A DNA stretch of 64,000 nt from JAZIHH01 sp036678685. GTDB lineage: Bacteria > Bacillota > UBA4882 > UBA10575. Made by a program: the position numbers and the translations under genes. Shown here one piece after another: positions 33,641 through 41,535 of the stretch (within the stretch, counting starts at the first letter, position 1; every line of letters starts with the position of its first letter). The notes below the pieces were generated by a model. The model was not told the origin of the DNA and did not search any database. It saw only the letters and a list, made by a program, of their open reading frames with translations. The stretch covers positions 124,001 through 188,000 of the forward strand of contig JAZIHH010000020.1 of NCBI GenBank assembly GCA_036678685.1, read 5' to 3'.

Positions 33641-33837
33641 CGGAATCTCCCCCTTTAAAATTGATTACAATAAGTAAGACCAAAAGTCGATTTCCTATTT
33701 TTTTGTAATCCCCATCTATCCTTTTGATTGTACATCATTTATGACATCAGGGTCAAGAGGATGCGGGTTTTGTTTGGGGAGAATTGTGTCTTGACACTAT
33801 CAACGGGGGAAAAAAGATTTATTTTTTTCATGAATTT

Positions 33838-33846
33838 TGGTATAAT
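33838..33846 (+). promoter_or_regulatory. Extended -10 promoter for the polyamine genes
   Basis: TGGTATAAT is a perfect extended -10 box 42 bp before the pdaD start. A TTGACA at 33791-33796 is too far upstream (44 bp) to act as its -35 box. AAGGAGG follows at 33871-33877. Confidence 0.6.
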
Positions 33847-33887
33847 CATCTGGATCTTGTTTTTGTTGATAAGGAGGATGAAACAAA

Positions 33888-34346
33888 ATGTTGTCGACAC
33901 CCAGGAAATTTACTCTGGTTGCCGGTGGCGCCAAGGGACCCACCGAACTAAATGCCTTTGATAATGCCTTGCTGGCTGCAGGAATCGGCAATCTTAACCT
34001 GTTGCGGGTCAGCAGTATTCTTCCTCCTCAAGCGGAATTTGTAGAAGAACTGGATATCGCACCGGGCTCCCTGACCCCCATCGCCTATGGTTCCCTGGTG
34101 GGGACTGTCCCCGGGGAGATAATTTCCGCCGCCATCGGAGTAGGATTTACCAGTGGTTCATATGGAGTTATCATGGAATATTCCGGGTACTGCGGGAAAA
34201 AAGAAGCGGAAACAAAGGTCCTCGCCATGGTGGAAAATGCTTTCCAGCAGAGAAACATTCCCTTGGAAAAAACCATGGTTAAAAGTGTCGAGTGGAAAGT
34301 AGAGAGGATCGCCGCCGTCTTTGCCGGCGTGGTTCTCTGGTACTAA
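33888..34346 (+). CDS. pdaD: Pyruvoyl-dependent arginine decarboxylase
   Basis: This 152-residue enzyme converts arginine to agmatine and CO2. The proenzyme cleaves itself between two serines to create the pyruvoyl cofactor; here the pair is Ser42-Ser43 in LLRVSSILPP. Further family blocks are FTLVAGGAKGPTELNAFDNAL and EYSGYCGKKEAE. AAGGAGG precedes the ATG, and an extended -10 promoter lies upstream. It is followed by speE and speB, which together give an arginine-to-polyamine route. Confidence 0.93.
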   Translation: MLSTPRKFTLVAGGAKGPTELNAFDNALLAAGIGNLNLLRVSSILPPQAEFVEELDIAPGSLTPIAYGSLVGTVPGEIISAAIGVGFTSGSYGVIMEYSGYCGKKEAETKVLAMVENAFQQRNIPLEKTMVKSVEWKVERIAAVFAGVVLWY

Positions 34347-34371
34347 AAATATAAATTATAGAGGTGATGGC

Positions 34372-35199
34372 ATGGACTTGTGGTTTACGGAAAAACAAAC
34401 CGACTCGCTTGCTCTTTCCTGCCTGGTAAATAAGACTATTTACCGGGAAAAAACCAAGTATCAGGACCTGGCGGTGGTCGAAACAGCCGAGTACGGGCGC
34501 ATGTTGATCCTGGACGGAGTGATTATGACCACTGAAGCCGATGAGTTTTTTTACCACGAAATGATTGCCCACGTGCCCCTTAACACCCATCCCTGCCCCA
34601 AAGACGTGCTGGTGGTGGGGGGAGGCGATGGCGGCACGGTCCGGGAGGTCTTGAAGCATCCGACCGTTTCCCGGGTCGTCCTGGCGGAGATTGACGAAGG
34701 GGTGGTAAATGCCTCCCGCAAATACTTGCCGACTCTGTCTTCGGGTTTTTCCGACCCGCGGGTGGAGATGAATTTTATCGACGCTGTTCTTTACGTCCGT
34801 GAACACCCCAATGAATTTGACGTGGTAATTATTGACTCTCCGGATCCGGTAGGGCCGGGGGAAGGGCTTTTTACCCGGGAATTCTATCAGAACGTGGCGA
34901 ACGCTTTGAAAAAAGACGGAATTATGGTGGCCCAGACGGAATCACCCGTGGTTAACAAGGATCTGTTGCGTAAAATCCACGCCAATCTGGACGGGCTTTT
35001 CCCCCTTGTCCGCCTGTACTTGGGGATTGTTCCCACCTATCCTGCGGGCCTCTGGAGTTATACGTTGGGCTCCAAAGGGCCCGATCCGGTGGCCGTACCG
35101 CCGGAGAAATTTGTCGCCCTGGAAACAAAGTTTTACACTCCGGAGGTCCACCGGGCGGCTTTTGTTCTTCCTCCGTTTGTACAAGAATTGTTTGTCTAG
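34372..35199 (+). CDS. speE: Spermidine synthase
   Basis: SpeE (275 residues) transfers an aminopropyl group from decarboxylated S-adenosylmethionine to putrescine. It has the N-terminal beta domain (LWFTEKQTDSLALSC, YQDLAVVETAEYGRMLILDG) and the Rossmann core with VVGGGDGGTVREVLKH, the acidic LAEIDEGVV and VVIIDSPDPVGPGEGLF. ATG 34372 is chosen because AGAGGTGATGG precedes it and the family N-terminus follows. It starts 25 nt after pdaD. No S-adenosylmethionine decarboxylase gene is in the window. Confidence 0.94.
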   Translation: MDLWFTEKQTDSLALSCLVNKTIYREKTKYQDLAVVETAEYGRMLILDGVIMTTEADEFFYHEMIAHVPLNTHPCPKDVLVVGGGDGGTVREVLKHPTVSRVVLAEIDEGVVNASRKYLPTLSSGFSDPRVEMNFIDAVLYVREHPNEFDVVIIDSPDPVGPGEGLFTREFYQNVANALKKDGIMVAQTESPVVNKDLLRKIHANLDGLFPLVRLYLGIVPTYPAGLWSYTLGSKGPDPVAVPPEKFVALETKFYTPEVHRAAFVLPPFVQELFV

Positions 35200-35235
35200 C
35201 GGATGAAGTTGAGTGAAACACCCGCCGCTTTCTCC

Positions 35236-35261
35236 CGGCGCCCGCGGTTATCCGGGCGCCG
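35236..35261. other. Strong hairpin between speE and speB
   Basis: CGGCGCCCG (35236-35244) and CGGGCGCCG (35253-35261) form a perfect 9-bp GC stem with an 8-nt loop. No T-run follows directly, so it may be a weak terminator, an attenuator or an mRNA-stability element. A TATAAT at 35275-35280 could start a separate speB transcript. Confidence 0.45.
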
Positions 35262-35320
35262 TGGAGAAATATATTATAATTATAAAATGAAAGTGAAGCG
35301 GGATAAAAAAGGAGAGGGTT

Positions 35321-36205
35321 ATGATGTCTGGGAACTGGAAAAGCCCTTTTTTTTTAGGCGCCGGTGAGGACCCCGGCCGGGCCGGACTTCTCCTTCTTGG
35401 CGTTCCCATGGAGTATACTGTTTCCTTCCGGCCGGGAACCCGTTTCGGCCCGCAGGCCATCCGCGCCGTTTCGGAAAGTCTCGAAGAGTACAGTTTTTAT
35501 CAGGATGCGGATCTAAGAGAGGTCAGCTTTGCCGATTTGGGAGACCTCGAGCTTCCTCCGGGCAATGTCGAACGGGGTTTGGCATTGACGAAAAAGGCGG
35601 CGGCCGGGATTTTTAAAGAAGGAAAAATCCCTTTTTTCCTCGGGGGGGAGCATCTCCTCAGTTACGCAACGGTGCAGGCGGCGGTGGAGTTTTTCCCGGA
35701 TTTGGTTGTCCTCCATCTGGACGCCCATAGCGACCTCCGCGCCGAGTATATGGGGGAGCGGCTTTCCCATGCCACAGTCTGCCGCCTGATTGCCGGTTGT
35801 CTACGGGAGAAACATCTGTACCAGTTTGGCATCCGTTCCGGGCCGCGGGAGGATTTTTTATATGCCCGCCGCTACACCAATCTTTTCCCCGAAAAGGTAG
35901 TGGAGCCTTTACGGAGAGTCCTGCCGGAACTGAAAGGAAGACCTGTTTATTGCAGTTTGGATATTGATCTCCTGGATCCGGCTTTGGCACCGGGGACCGG
36001 GACTCCGGAACCGGGCGGTTGCAGTTTTCAGGAGGTACTCGCCGCCGTTCTACTCCTTTCCGAACTCCATGTGGTCGGCCTGGACCTGGTGGAAGTGGCG
36101 CCGTCCTGTGATCCTTCCGGAATTACAAGCCTGGCTGCAGCCAAGTTGGTAAGAGAGGCGATTATCGCCGTGATGAAGGGAAGAAGCACGCCGGAACCGT
36201 CTTAA
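35321..36205 (+). CDS. speB: Agmatinase
   Basis: SpeB (294 residues) hydrolyses agmatine to putrescine and urea with two manganese ions. The ureohydrolase metal motifs are present: LGGEH, HLDAHSDLR and SLDIDLLDP followed by APGTGTPEPGG. The start is ATG 35321 or the adjacent ATG 35324, after GGAGAGGG. It lies 121 nt after speE behind a hairpin. Its last 4 nt overlap the end of a convergent gene. With pdaD and speE it completes arginine to agmatine to putrescine to spermidine, apart from the decarboxylated SAM supply. Confidence 0.94.
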   Translation: MMSGNWKSPFFLGAGEDPGRAGLLLLGVPMEYTVSFRPGTRFGPQAIRAVSESLEEYSFYQDADLREVSFADLGDLELPPGNVERGLALTKKAAAGIFKEGKIPFFLGGEHLLSYATVQAAVEFFPDLVVLHLDAHSDLRAEYMGERLSHATVCRLIAGCLREKHLYQFGIRSGPREDFLYARRYTNLFPEKVVEPLRRVLPELKGRPVYCSLDIDLLDPALAPGTGTPEPGGCSFQEVLAAVLLLSELHVVGLDLVEVAPSCDPSGITSLAAAKLVREAIIAVMKGRSTPEPS

Positions 36206-36891
36206 AACCGGTAACCGAGGCCTATCAGCCCGTGCAGGGCCAAATTGGGCACGGAGGCGTTGCCGTCCTGAACCGGGGTGGCGTAGGCATAGGCGGCGGT
36301 TGCCTTGGCCTCAACCGTCAAAAACAGCTTTCCCCAGAGGGGGAAGGTTCTGTTCACAGCCAGCTGGACGGCGGGCCCGGACAGGTAGAAACCTTTACCG
36401 AAGAGGCCGCTCCCGTCCAACCAGGAGAGTTGTTTTCCCCTGATCACGGTCTCCGGATGGGTGAGGACAATGCCTCCCCCCAGGTAATAAAGGTTCTTTC
36501 CGCAGGTCCAGGAGCGGTTGATGACGATAAGGTTGTACCCGTGGGATATTTCAAAGTGGTCAATAGCGTCGTGTTTGTTTAGCAAGTGCAGTTTATGGTG
36601 GATTAGTTCCAACCCCCAGCCCTTCTCCCCGTTCCACCTGGTAAAGCGGTAAGCGTAATACGGGGATTCTTCCAAGGCCCTGGTGGCATACTGCGCCCGG
36701 TCGATTTTAATATCCTCCTCACCTTTCTGGGTGATTAGAAGGGGGGTGGGGATGTTGTAGGCCGAGCCCAGAAAGATTTCGAAGTCCCAGTTAACAGGCG
36801 TGGCCTGCACCGGACCACCCGGCGGGAGAAATAAAAGCAGGGCGGCAACGGTCCCGGTAACCAAAACTTTCAGAATATGGCCGGTCTTCAT
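36202..36891 (-). CDS. Probable small outer-membrane beta-barrel protein
   Basis: I do not recognise the family. The 229-residue protein has a signal peptide (about 1-30, VTGTVAALLLFLPPGGPVQA). Alternating amphipathic strands follow, rich in Tyr, Trp and Gly (YYAYRFTRWNGEKGWGLELIHHKL, NLYYLGGGIVL, FYLSGPAVQLAVNR), and the end is LIGLGYRF, with the terminal Phe typical of barrels recognised by BamA. Together with the LPS genes this supports an outer membrane location. AAGGGGG precedes the ATG. It is convergent with speB. Confidence 0.65.
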   Translation of the reverse strand: MKTGHILKVLVTGTVAALLLFLPPGGPVQATPVNWDFEIFLGSAYNIPTPLLITQKGEEDIKIDRAQYATRALEESPYYAYRFTRWNGEKGWGLELIHHKLHLLNKHDAIDHFEISHGYNLIVINRSWTCGKNLYYLGGGIVLTHPETVIRGKQLSWLDGSGLFGKGFYLSGPAVQLAVNRTFPLWGKLFLTVEAKATAAYAYATPVQDGNASVPNLALHGLIGLGYRF

Positions 36892-37046
36892 ATATATACC
36901 CCCTTGTATACAATAATAAAATTTTTATGGAAAACTATCACTGATTTTTAATATACCATTAATATTATATCCAGTCCAGTAATTATTTGGATAATGCTTG
37001 ACAACAGAGTTATTTATAAATTGCTCTTTTTGGGGGACGGTCCCGC

Positions 37047-37076
37047 TTAACAAGGGTAAGGTATTTATGTTACAAT
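37047..37076 (+). promoter_or_regulatory. Promoter candidate for the lipid A late-step gene cluster
   Basis: TTAACA (37047-37052) and TACAAT (37071-37076) are 18 bp apart. They lie 29 bp upstream of the DUF374 start. A TTGACA at 36998-37003 has no matching -10 box. Confidence 0.45.
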
Positions 37077-37104
37077 AAATTAGGCTGAAGGAGAGTAGGA
37101 AAGA

Positions 37105-37767
37105 GTGAAGAAGAAAAAAGGGTTAGGCGGGAAGGTAAAACAGAGGGTTTTAATCTTCGCCGGCTGGGTCTTCGTCAAGTTACTGGGGTTATCCATCCGT
37201 TTTCGTCCGGTGGGGGAGGAGAAACTGGCTTCTTTCCCCGACGGGTTCATCCTTGCCTGCTGGCACGGACAACAATTAATGGGTTTTTACTATTTCCGCG
37301 GCCGCGGGTATGTCATTCTTTCCAGCCGCCACCGGGACGGGGATTACTCCAGTTCTATTATGCGCCGGTTTGGCTGGCGTATTGTCAGGGGTTCTACCAC
37401 CAGAGGCGGGGTTCAGGGGTTAATTAAACTTCTCAGGTATTTACAGAAGGGGGTGCCGGTGGCATTGACCCCCGATGGCCCTCAGGGGCCGCTGTACCAT
37501 GTGGCCGGCGGCATTATCTATCTGGCGCAAAAGACTGGATTGCCGATCATCCCTGTGGCTTTTGCTTTCAACCGCGCCAAATATTTGAAGACATGGGACC
37601 GGTTTGTGATCCCTTACCCGTTCACCCGGTGCGTGGTTTATTTTGGCGAGCCCGTTTATTTACCGCCCCGGTCGGACAAGGACGGGCGGGAAGAAGAAAA
37701 AAAGAAAGTGGCCGCCGCCCTTCACCGGGCCAACGACCAAGCCCGGGCGGCTTTAAAAGCCTGGTAG
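37105..37767 (+). CDS. DUF374 lysophospholipid acyltransferase-like protein
   Basis: This 220-residue protein belongs to the DUF374 branch of LPLAT acyltransferases, often found with lipid A genes. An N-terminal hydrophobic helix (about 12-28) is followed by LACWHGQQLMGFYYF, SSRHRDGDYSS, RGSTTRGGVQGLIKLL and the LTPDGPQGPLY motif. It may acylate lipid A or another envelope lipid; the acceptor is unknown. Start is GTG 37105, with AAGGAGAG about 10 nt upstream. lpxK follows after 31 nt. Confidence 0.8.
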   Translation: MKKKKGLGGKVKQRVLIFAGWVFVKLLGLSIRFRPVGEEKLASFPDGFILACWHGQQLMGFYYFRGRGYVILSSRHRDGDYSSSIMRRFGWRIVRGSTTRGGVQGLIKLLRYLQKGVPVALTPDGPQGPLYHVAGGIIYLAQKTGLPIIPVAFAFNRAKYLKTWDRFVIPYPFTRCVVYFGEPVYLPPRSDKDGREEEKKKVAAALHRANDQARAALKAW

Positions 37768-37798
37768 AATAAGGTTGAATCAGAAAGGAGCTCCTTTT

Positions 37799-38917
37799 TT
37801 GCGGGGCGTTCTCAATTACCTGGAAAAAACCGTACAACAAGAAAAATCTCCCACTCCGGGGCAGAGGGCGGTTCTTTTTGTTCTCCGCCTCTTGTCTCTG
37901 GTCTATGGCGGAGTTGTCCGGGCCAGGAACTTTCTCTACAGCCGTGAGCTTCTCCCCAGGTATTCCCTGCCGCGTCCGGTGATCAGTATCGGCAACATTA
38001 CGGCGGGGGGGACGGGGAAAACGCCGGCGGTAATTTTTTTGGCCCGGCTTTTGACGAAAAAGGGCCGGAAAGTCGCGGTCTTGAGCCGGGGTTATAAAGG
38101 GGAAAAAGTCCGCAAAGGGCGGACCGTGATCGTTACCGCCGGGACAAGCCCCCGGCAGGCCGGCGACGAGCCGGTGCTGCTCGCGCGGAGATTGCCCGGT
38201 ATTCCGGTTCTGGCGGGACGAAACCGTTACCAAAGCGGGCAGCTTGGCCGGGAAAAGTTCGGGGCGGAAGTTTTTCTTTTGGACGACGGTTTTCAACACC
38301 TGGCCCTGCGCCGGAATTTGGATTTGGTGCTGATTGACGCCGCCCGTCCTTTTTTCCAGCCCTTGCTGCCCCGGGGTTATCTCCGGGAACCTCCCTCCAG
38401 CCTGGAAAGGGCCGGGGGGGTTATTTTAACCCGCATTGACCAGGCGGCTCCGGAAGACGTGGACCGGCTCCACCGCTATCTGCAGAATAAATTTCCCGGG
38501 AAAAAAGTGTTTCATGCCCGTTACTCTTCGCCGGGACTGCAAGAATGGCGCTTGTGGCGCCGGTCGCCGGAAGAGGCAACTTTTCTGGACCCGGCGGGAA
38601 AAAAGGCCGGAATCTTTGCCGGAGTGGCTTTTCCGGTTTCCGTATGCCGGACCCTGGAACAGATGGGCGTGGCGGTCACCGGTTCCCTTTTTTTGCCGGA
38701 TCATGAGGCGGTGACCCCGGAGGCGTTGGTTGCTTTTTCCCGGCAATGTAAAGATAAAGGAGCGCACTTTCTGGTCACCACGGAAAAAGACGCGGTCAAG
38801 ATTTCTTTTCTTCCTTCGGGAATTCTTCCGCTATATGTTTTACCCGTTGATTTAATTCTCGACGAAGGGGAGGAAGAGTTTTATGAATGGTTGCAAAGGA
38901 CGGTGAAGGGAGTTTAG
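37799..38917 (+). CDS. lpxK: Tetraacyldisaccharide 4'-kinase
   Basis: LpxK (372 residues) phosphorylates the 4' position of the lipid A disaccharide precursor at the inner membrane. The N-terminal hydrophobic region is followed by the P-loop SIGNITAGGTGKTP. VLSRGYKG, GDEPVLLARRLPG and DDGFQHLALRRNLDLVLID are further family hallmarks. TTG 37799 is preferred because AAAGGAG lies 8 nt upstream; TTG 37775 lacks a site. It ends 106 nt before kdsD. Confidence 0.93.
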   Translation: MRGVLNYLEKTVQQEKSPTPGQRAVLFVLRLLSLVYGGVVRARNFLYSRELLPRYSLPRPVISIGNITAGGTGKTPAVIFLARLLTKKGRKVAVLSRGYKGEKVRKGRTVIVTAGTSPRQAGDEPVLLARRLPGIPVLAGRNRYQSGQLGREKFGAEVFLLDDGFQHLALRRNLDLVLIDAARPFFQPLLPRGYLREPPSSLERAGGVILTRIDQAAPEDVDRLHRYLQNKFPGKKVFHARYSSPGLQEWRLWRRSPEEATFLDPAGKKAGIFAGVAFPVSVCRTLEQMGVAVTGSLFLPDHEAVTPEALVAFSRQCKDKGAHFLVTTEKDAVKISFLPSGILPLYVLPVDLILDEGEEEFYEWLQRTVKGV

Positions 38918-39023
38918 GAGAAAGAAGCGGTAAAAGGACCGGGGATGGAGAAAGTCGGCACTACTGTCTTAGGGAATGGGAAGCAGCAAAAAAAGAAAAA
39001 AATGATGAAAAGAGGCGGAAAAA

Positions 39024-39989
39024 ATGCATCTTGAGGAAGGTAAAAGAGTGCTGAGAGAAGAAGGTGAGGCCCTCCTGGCCCAGGCGGAGAGGTTGGGTGA
39101 AGAATTTGCCCGGGCGGTGGAAATGATCCTTGGCATTAAAGGACGGGTGGTGGTCACCGGCATGGGTAAGGCCGGACTGGTGGGGCGGAAAGTCGCCGCC
39201 ACCCTGGCCAGTACCGGTACACCTTCGTTTTTCCTTCATCCCGGGGAAGGAGTCCACGGTGATTTGGGCATGGTGACTCCCGAAGATATTGTGCTCGCCT
39301 TTTCCAACAGTGGAGAGACCGATGAAGTGTTGCGTCTTTTACCGACCCTGAAAATTTTGGGCACCCCCTTGATTGCCGTAACGGCCAATCCCCGTTCTTC
39401 CCTGGCCGTCAATTCCGAATTGGTAATTCCCCTCTGTGTCAATGGGGAGGCTTGTCCTTTTAACCTGGCGCCTACCACCAGCACTGTTTTAATGCTGGCG
39501 CTGGGAGATGCCCTGGCCTTGGCCTTGTTGAAAAGCAAAAATTTCAGCCCGGAACAATTTGCTCTTTATCATCCCGGAGGCGCCCTGGGACGGAAACTGT
39601 TGCTCACCGTGGAAAAACTGATGGTCACCGGCGAAGACAACCCGGTCATTGATTGTGAAAAAACAGTCAAGGATGCCATTTTTGTGATTACGGCCAAAAA
39701 GAAGGGCGCCACCAGCGTGGTTGATCACACCGGTAAGCTGGTGGGAATTGTTACCGACGGAGACCTCAGACGCCATTTTGAACGGGTTTCCGATCCTTTG
39801 AGTACCAAGCTTTCAACCATGATGACCAGAAATCCCCGGACGATCACGCCGGAGAAAATGGCCGCCGAGGCCATGCATTTGATGGAGAAGAATGACATCA
39901 CCGTTCTGCCGGTAGTGGATCCGGAGTTTCGCCCGATCGGTCTGGTGCATCTCCATGATGTCATTAAAGGTCTTACCGGCTGGCGGTAG
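39024..39989 (+). CDS. kdsD: D-arabinose 5-phosphate isomerase (KdsD/KpsF type)
   Basis: This 321-residue enzyme converts ribulose 5-phosphate to arabinose 5-phosphate, the first step of Kdo synthesis. An N-terminal sugar isomerase (SIS) domain (about 30-165; TGMGKAGLVGRKVAATLASTG, FSNSGETDEVL) is followed by two CBS domains (about 195-320). GAGGCGG precedes the ATG. It lies in a run with lpxK and an lpxL-type gene, so it serves Kdo-lipid A assembly. Confidence 0.93.
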   Translation: MHLEEGKRVLREEGEALLAQAERLGEEFARAVEMILGIKGRVVVTGMGKAGLVGRKVAATLASTGTPSFFLHPGEGVHGDLGMVTPEDIVLAFSNSGETDEVLRLLPTLKILGTPLIAVTANPRSSLAVNSELVIPLCVNGEACPFNLAPTTSTVLMLALGDALALALLKSKNFSPEQFALYHPGGALGRKLLLTVEKLMVTGEDNPVIDCEKTVKDAIFVITAKKKGATSVVDHTGKLVGIVTDGDLRRHFERVSDPLSTKLSTMMTRNPRTITPEKMAAEAMHLMEKNDITVLPVVDPEFRPIGLVHLHDVIKGLTGWR

Positions 39990-40006
39990 AAGAAGGGGGA
40001 ACAGCT

Positions 40007-40906
40007 TTGGCGGATAAAATAAAACACCACTTTTTATACAGGGCCTTCAGGATCTTTGCTTTCCTGGCCGGTCTTGCCCCTTTTCCGGCAGCTGCGGCTT
40101 TGGGCAAGGGCCTTGGGCGGCTGGCTTATTATCTCTTACCCGCCCGCCGTAAAACCGCGTTGGAAAATATTGCGCAATGTCCCGCTTTGCCCGCGGGCAT
40201 CAACCGGAAGAAACTGGCCAGAGATTCCTTTGCCCATCTGGGTTTGGTGGGAACGGAATTTGTGAAGTTTTACAATTATACACCGGAAAAAATATTTTCC
40301 TGCGTGGAAATCACGGGCCGGGAACATCTTTCCGCCGTTCTCCAAAAAGGGAAAGGCGCGGTTATTATCTCTTCCCACCTTGGCAACTGGGAATTAATGG
40401 GCATGGCCTTGGCCGTCGCCGGTTACCCCCTGCGCCCGCTGGTTAAAAAGCAGAAGAACCGCTTGTTTGACCGGTTGATTAATGAAAAAAGACGCTCCGT
40501 GGGGATGAATCCGTTGCCGGTCGGTTTTACCTTGCGGGAGATTATCCGGGCATTAAACCGTAATGAAGCGGTGGTTTTTTTAATGGACCAGCATGCCGGG
40601 AGAGGCGGGGTACGGACCGAATTTTTAGGGCGGGAAGCTTCGGTTCACCGCGGCCCCGCCCTGGTAGCTCTCAAGACGGGCGTACCCGTGGTTCCGGTCC
40701 ATATTATCCGGATGGCGCTCCGCCGGCACCGGATAAAGATTCTTCCCCCGGTGGAGATAATAAGGACCGGGAATAAAGAGGAGGAGATCCGGAAAAACAC
40801 CGAACGTTTCTGCGCCATGCTCGGAGAGGCGATTTTGGAAGCGCCGGAACAGTGGCTTTGGATGCACCGGCGCTGGAGACCGTTCAAGCAAAAAAGCGCA
40901 GAATGA
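40007..40906 (+). CDS. lpxL: Lipid A biosynthesis lauroyl/myristoyl acyltransferase (LpxL/HtrB type)
   Basis: This 299-residue inner-membrane enzyme adds a secondary acyl chain to Kdo-lipid A. It has an N-terminal hydrophobic segment (about 10-27), the catalytic ISSHLGNWELMGMAL block with His and Glu, and the LMDQHAGRGG motif. The end has the typical WLWMHRRWRPF. TTG 40007 is the likely start, preceded by AAGGGGGA. The last 23 nt overlap the convergent PAP2 gene. Confidence 0.9.
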   Translation: MADKIKHHFLYRAFRIFAFLAGLAPFPAAAALGKGLGRLAYYLLPARRKTALENIAQCPALPAGINRKKLARDSFAHLGLVGTEFVKFYNYTPEKIFSCVEITGREHLSAVLQKGKGAVIISSHLGNWELMGMALAVAGYPLRPLVKKQKNRLFDRLINEKRRSVGMNPLPVGFTLREIIRALNRNEAVVFLMDQHAGRGGVRTEFLGREASVHRGPALVALKTGVPVVPVHIIRMALRRHRIKILPPVEIIRTGNKEEEIRKNTERFCAMLGEAILEAPEQWLWMHRRWRPFKQKSAE

Positions 40907-41420
40907 GAAGACCCCACAGGATACCGGTCAAAGCGCCTCCCAGAACATCCAGGGGATAGTGGCTCTTCAAGCAGATACGGGAGAAGGTTACCAGAGAAGC
41001 CCAGAGAAAAAGGGGAAAGGTTGCCGGGGGGTACCAACGCGCAACCATTACCGCCACACTGAAATTGTTGGCCGCATGGGAAGAGGGAAAAGAGTGCCGG
41101 CCTAATCTTTCCCAGAAGTTTCCTTTGGCCGGCTTCATCCCGCCAGGACGCGGCCTTTTAAATACAGCCTTCAAAAGATTGCAGGTTTGATCGCTCAGTA
41201 AGACAGCCAGGAGGAGCAAACCTGTCCGCAGGCGGATAACGGGCGTGCCGAAAATCAGGAGCAGCAAGATGAGGATGGCCGCCGCGTAATGCCAGCCGGG
41301 AGGATGTGACAGGAAAGACATCACCGCTTTGAGGCGGGGATGTTGGCACCGCTGGGCGATAAACGCCAGAAGCTGCTCGTCTTTTTGTAAAAGCCATTTT
41401 ACTGGGAACACGCAGATCAA
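40884..41420 (-). CDS. PAP2 family phosphatase, membrane bound
   Basis: This 178-residue protein has about five membrane helices and the three PAP2 signatures: KAVFKRPRP, FPSSHAANN and SRICLKSHYPLDVLGG. Such enzymes dephosphorylate lipid phosphates, including undecaprenyl pyrophosphate and, in LPS bacteria, lipid A. It is read against its neighbours within the lipid A cluster. The start is uncertain: TTG 41420 or GTG 41411, neither with a strong ribosome binding site. Confidence 0.88.
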   Translation of the reverse strand: MICVFPVKWLLQKDEQLLAFIAQRCQHPRLKAVMSFLSHPPGWHYAAAILILLLLIFGTPVIRLRTGLLLLAVLLSDQTCNLLKAVFKRPRPGGMKPAKGNFWERLGRHSFPSSHAANNFSVAVMVARWYPPATFPLFLWASLVTFSRICLKSHYPLDVLGGALTGILWGLLILRFFA

Positions 41421-41535
41421 CTCGCTTCGTTTTTATTTTGCGGGCAAAAAAGCGGTTTTAAACGGCCGGAACTAAATCAACTAATTCGGCCCGGAACGGA
41501 TAACTCCTGCCGCCAAAGAAGAAGGGAAGACAAAA

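Noticed and set aside
33791..33846. TTGACA paired with TATAAT upstream of pdaD
   Set aside because: The boxes are 44 bp apart, far beyond a workable spacer. Only the extended -10 element is retained.
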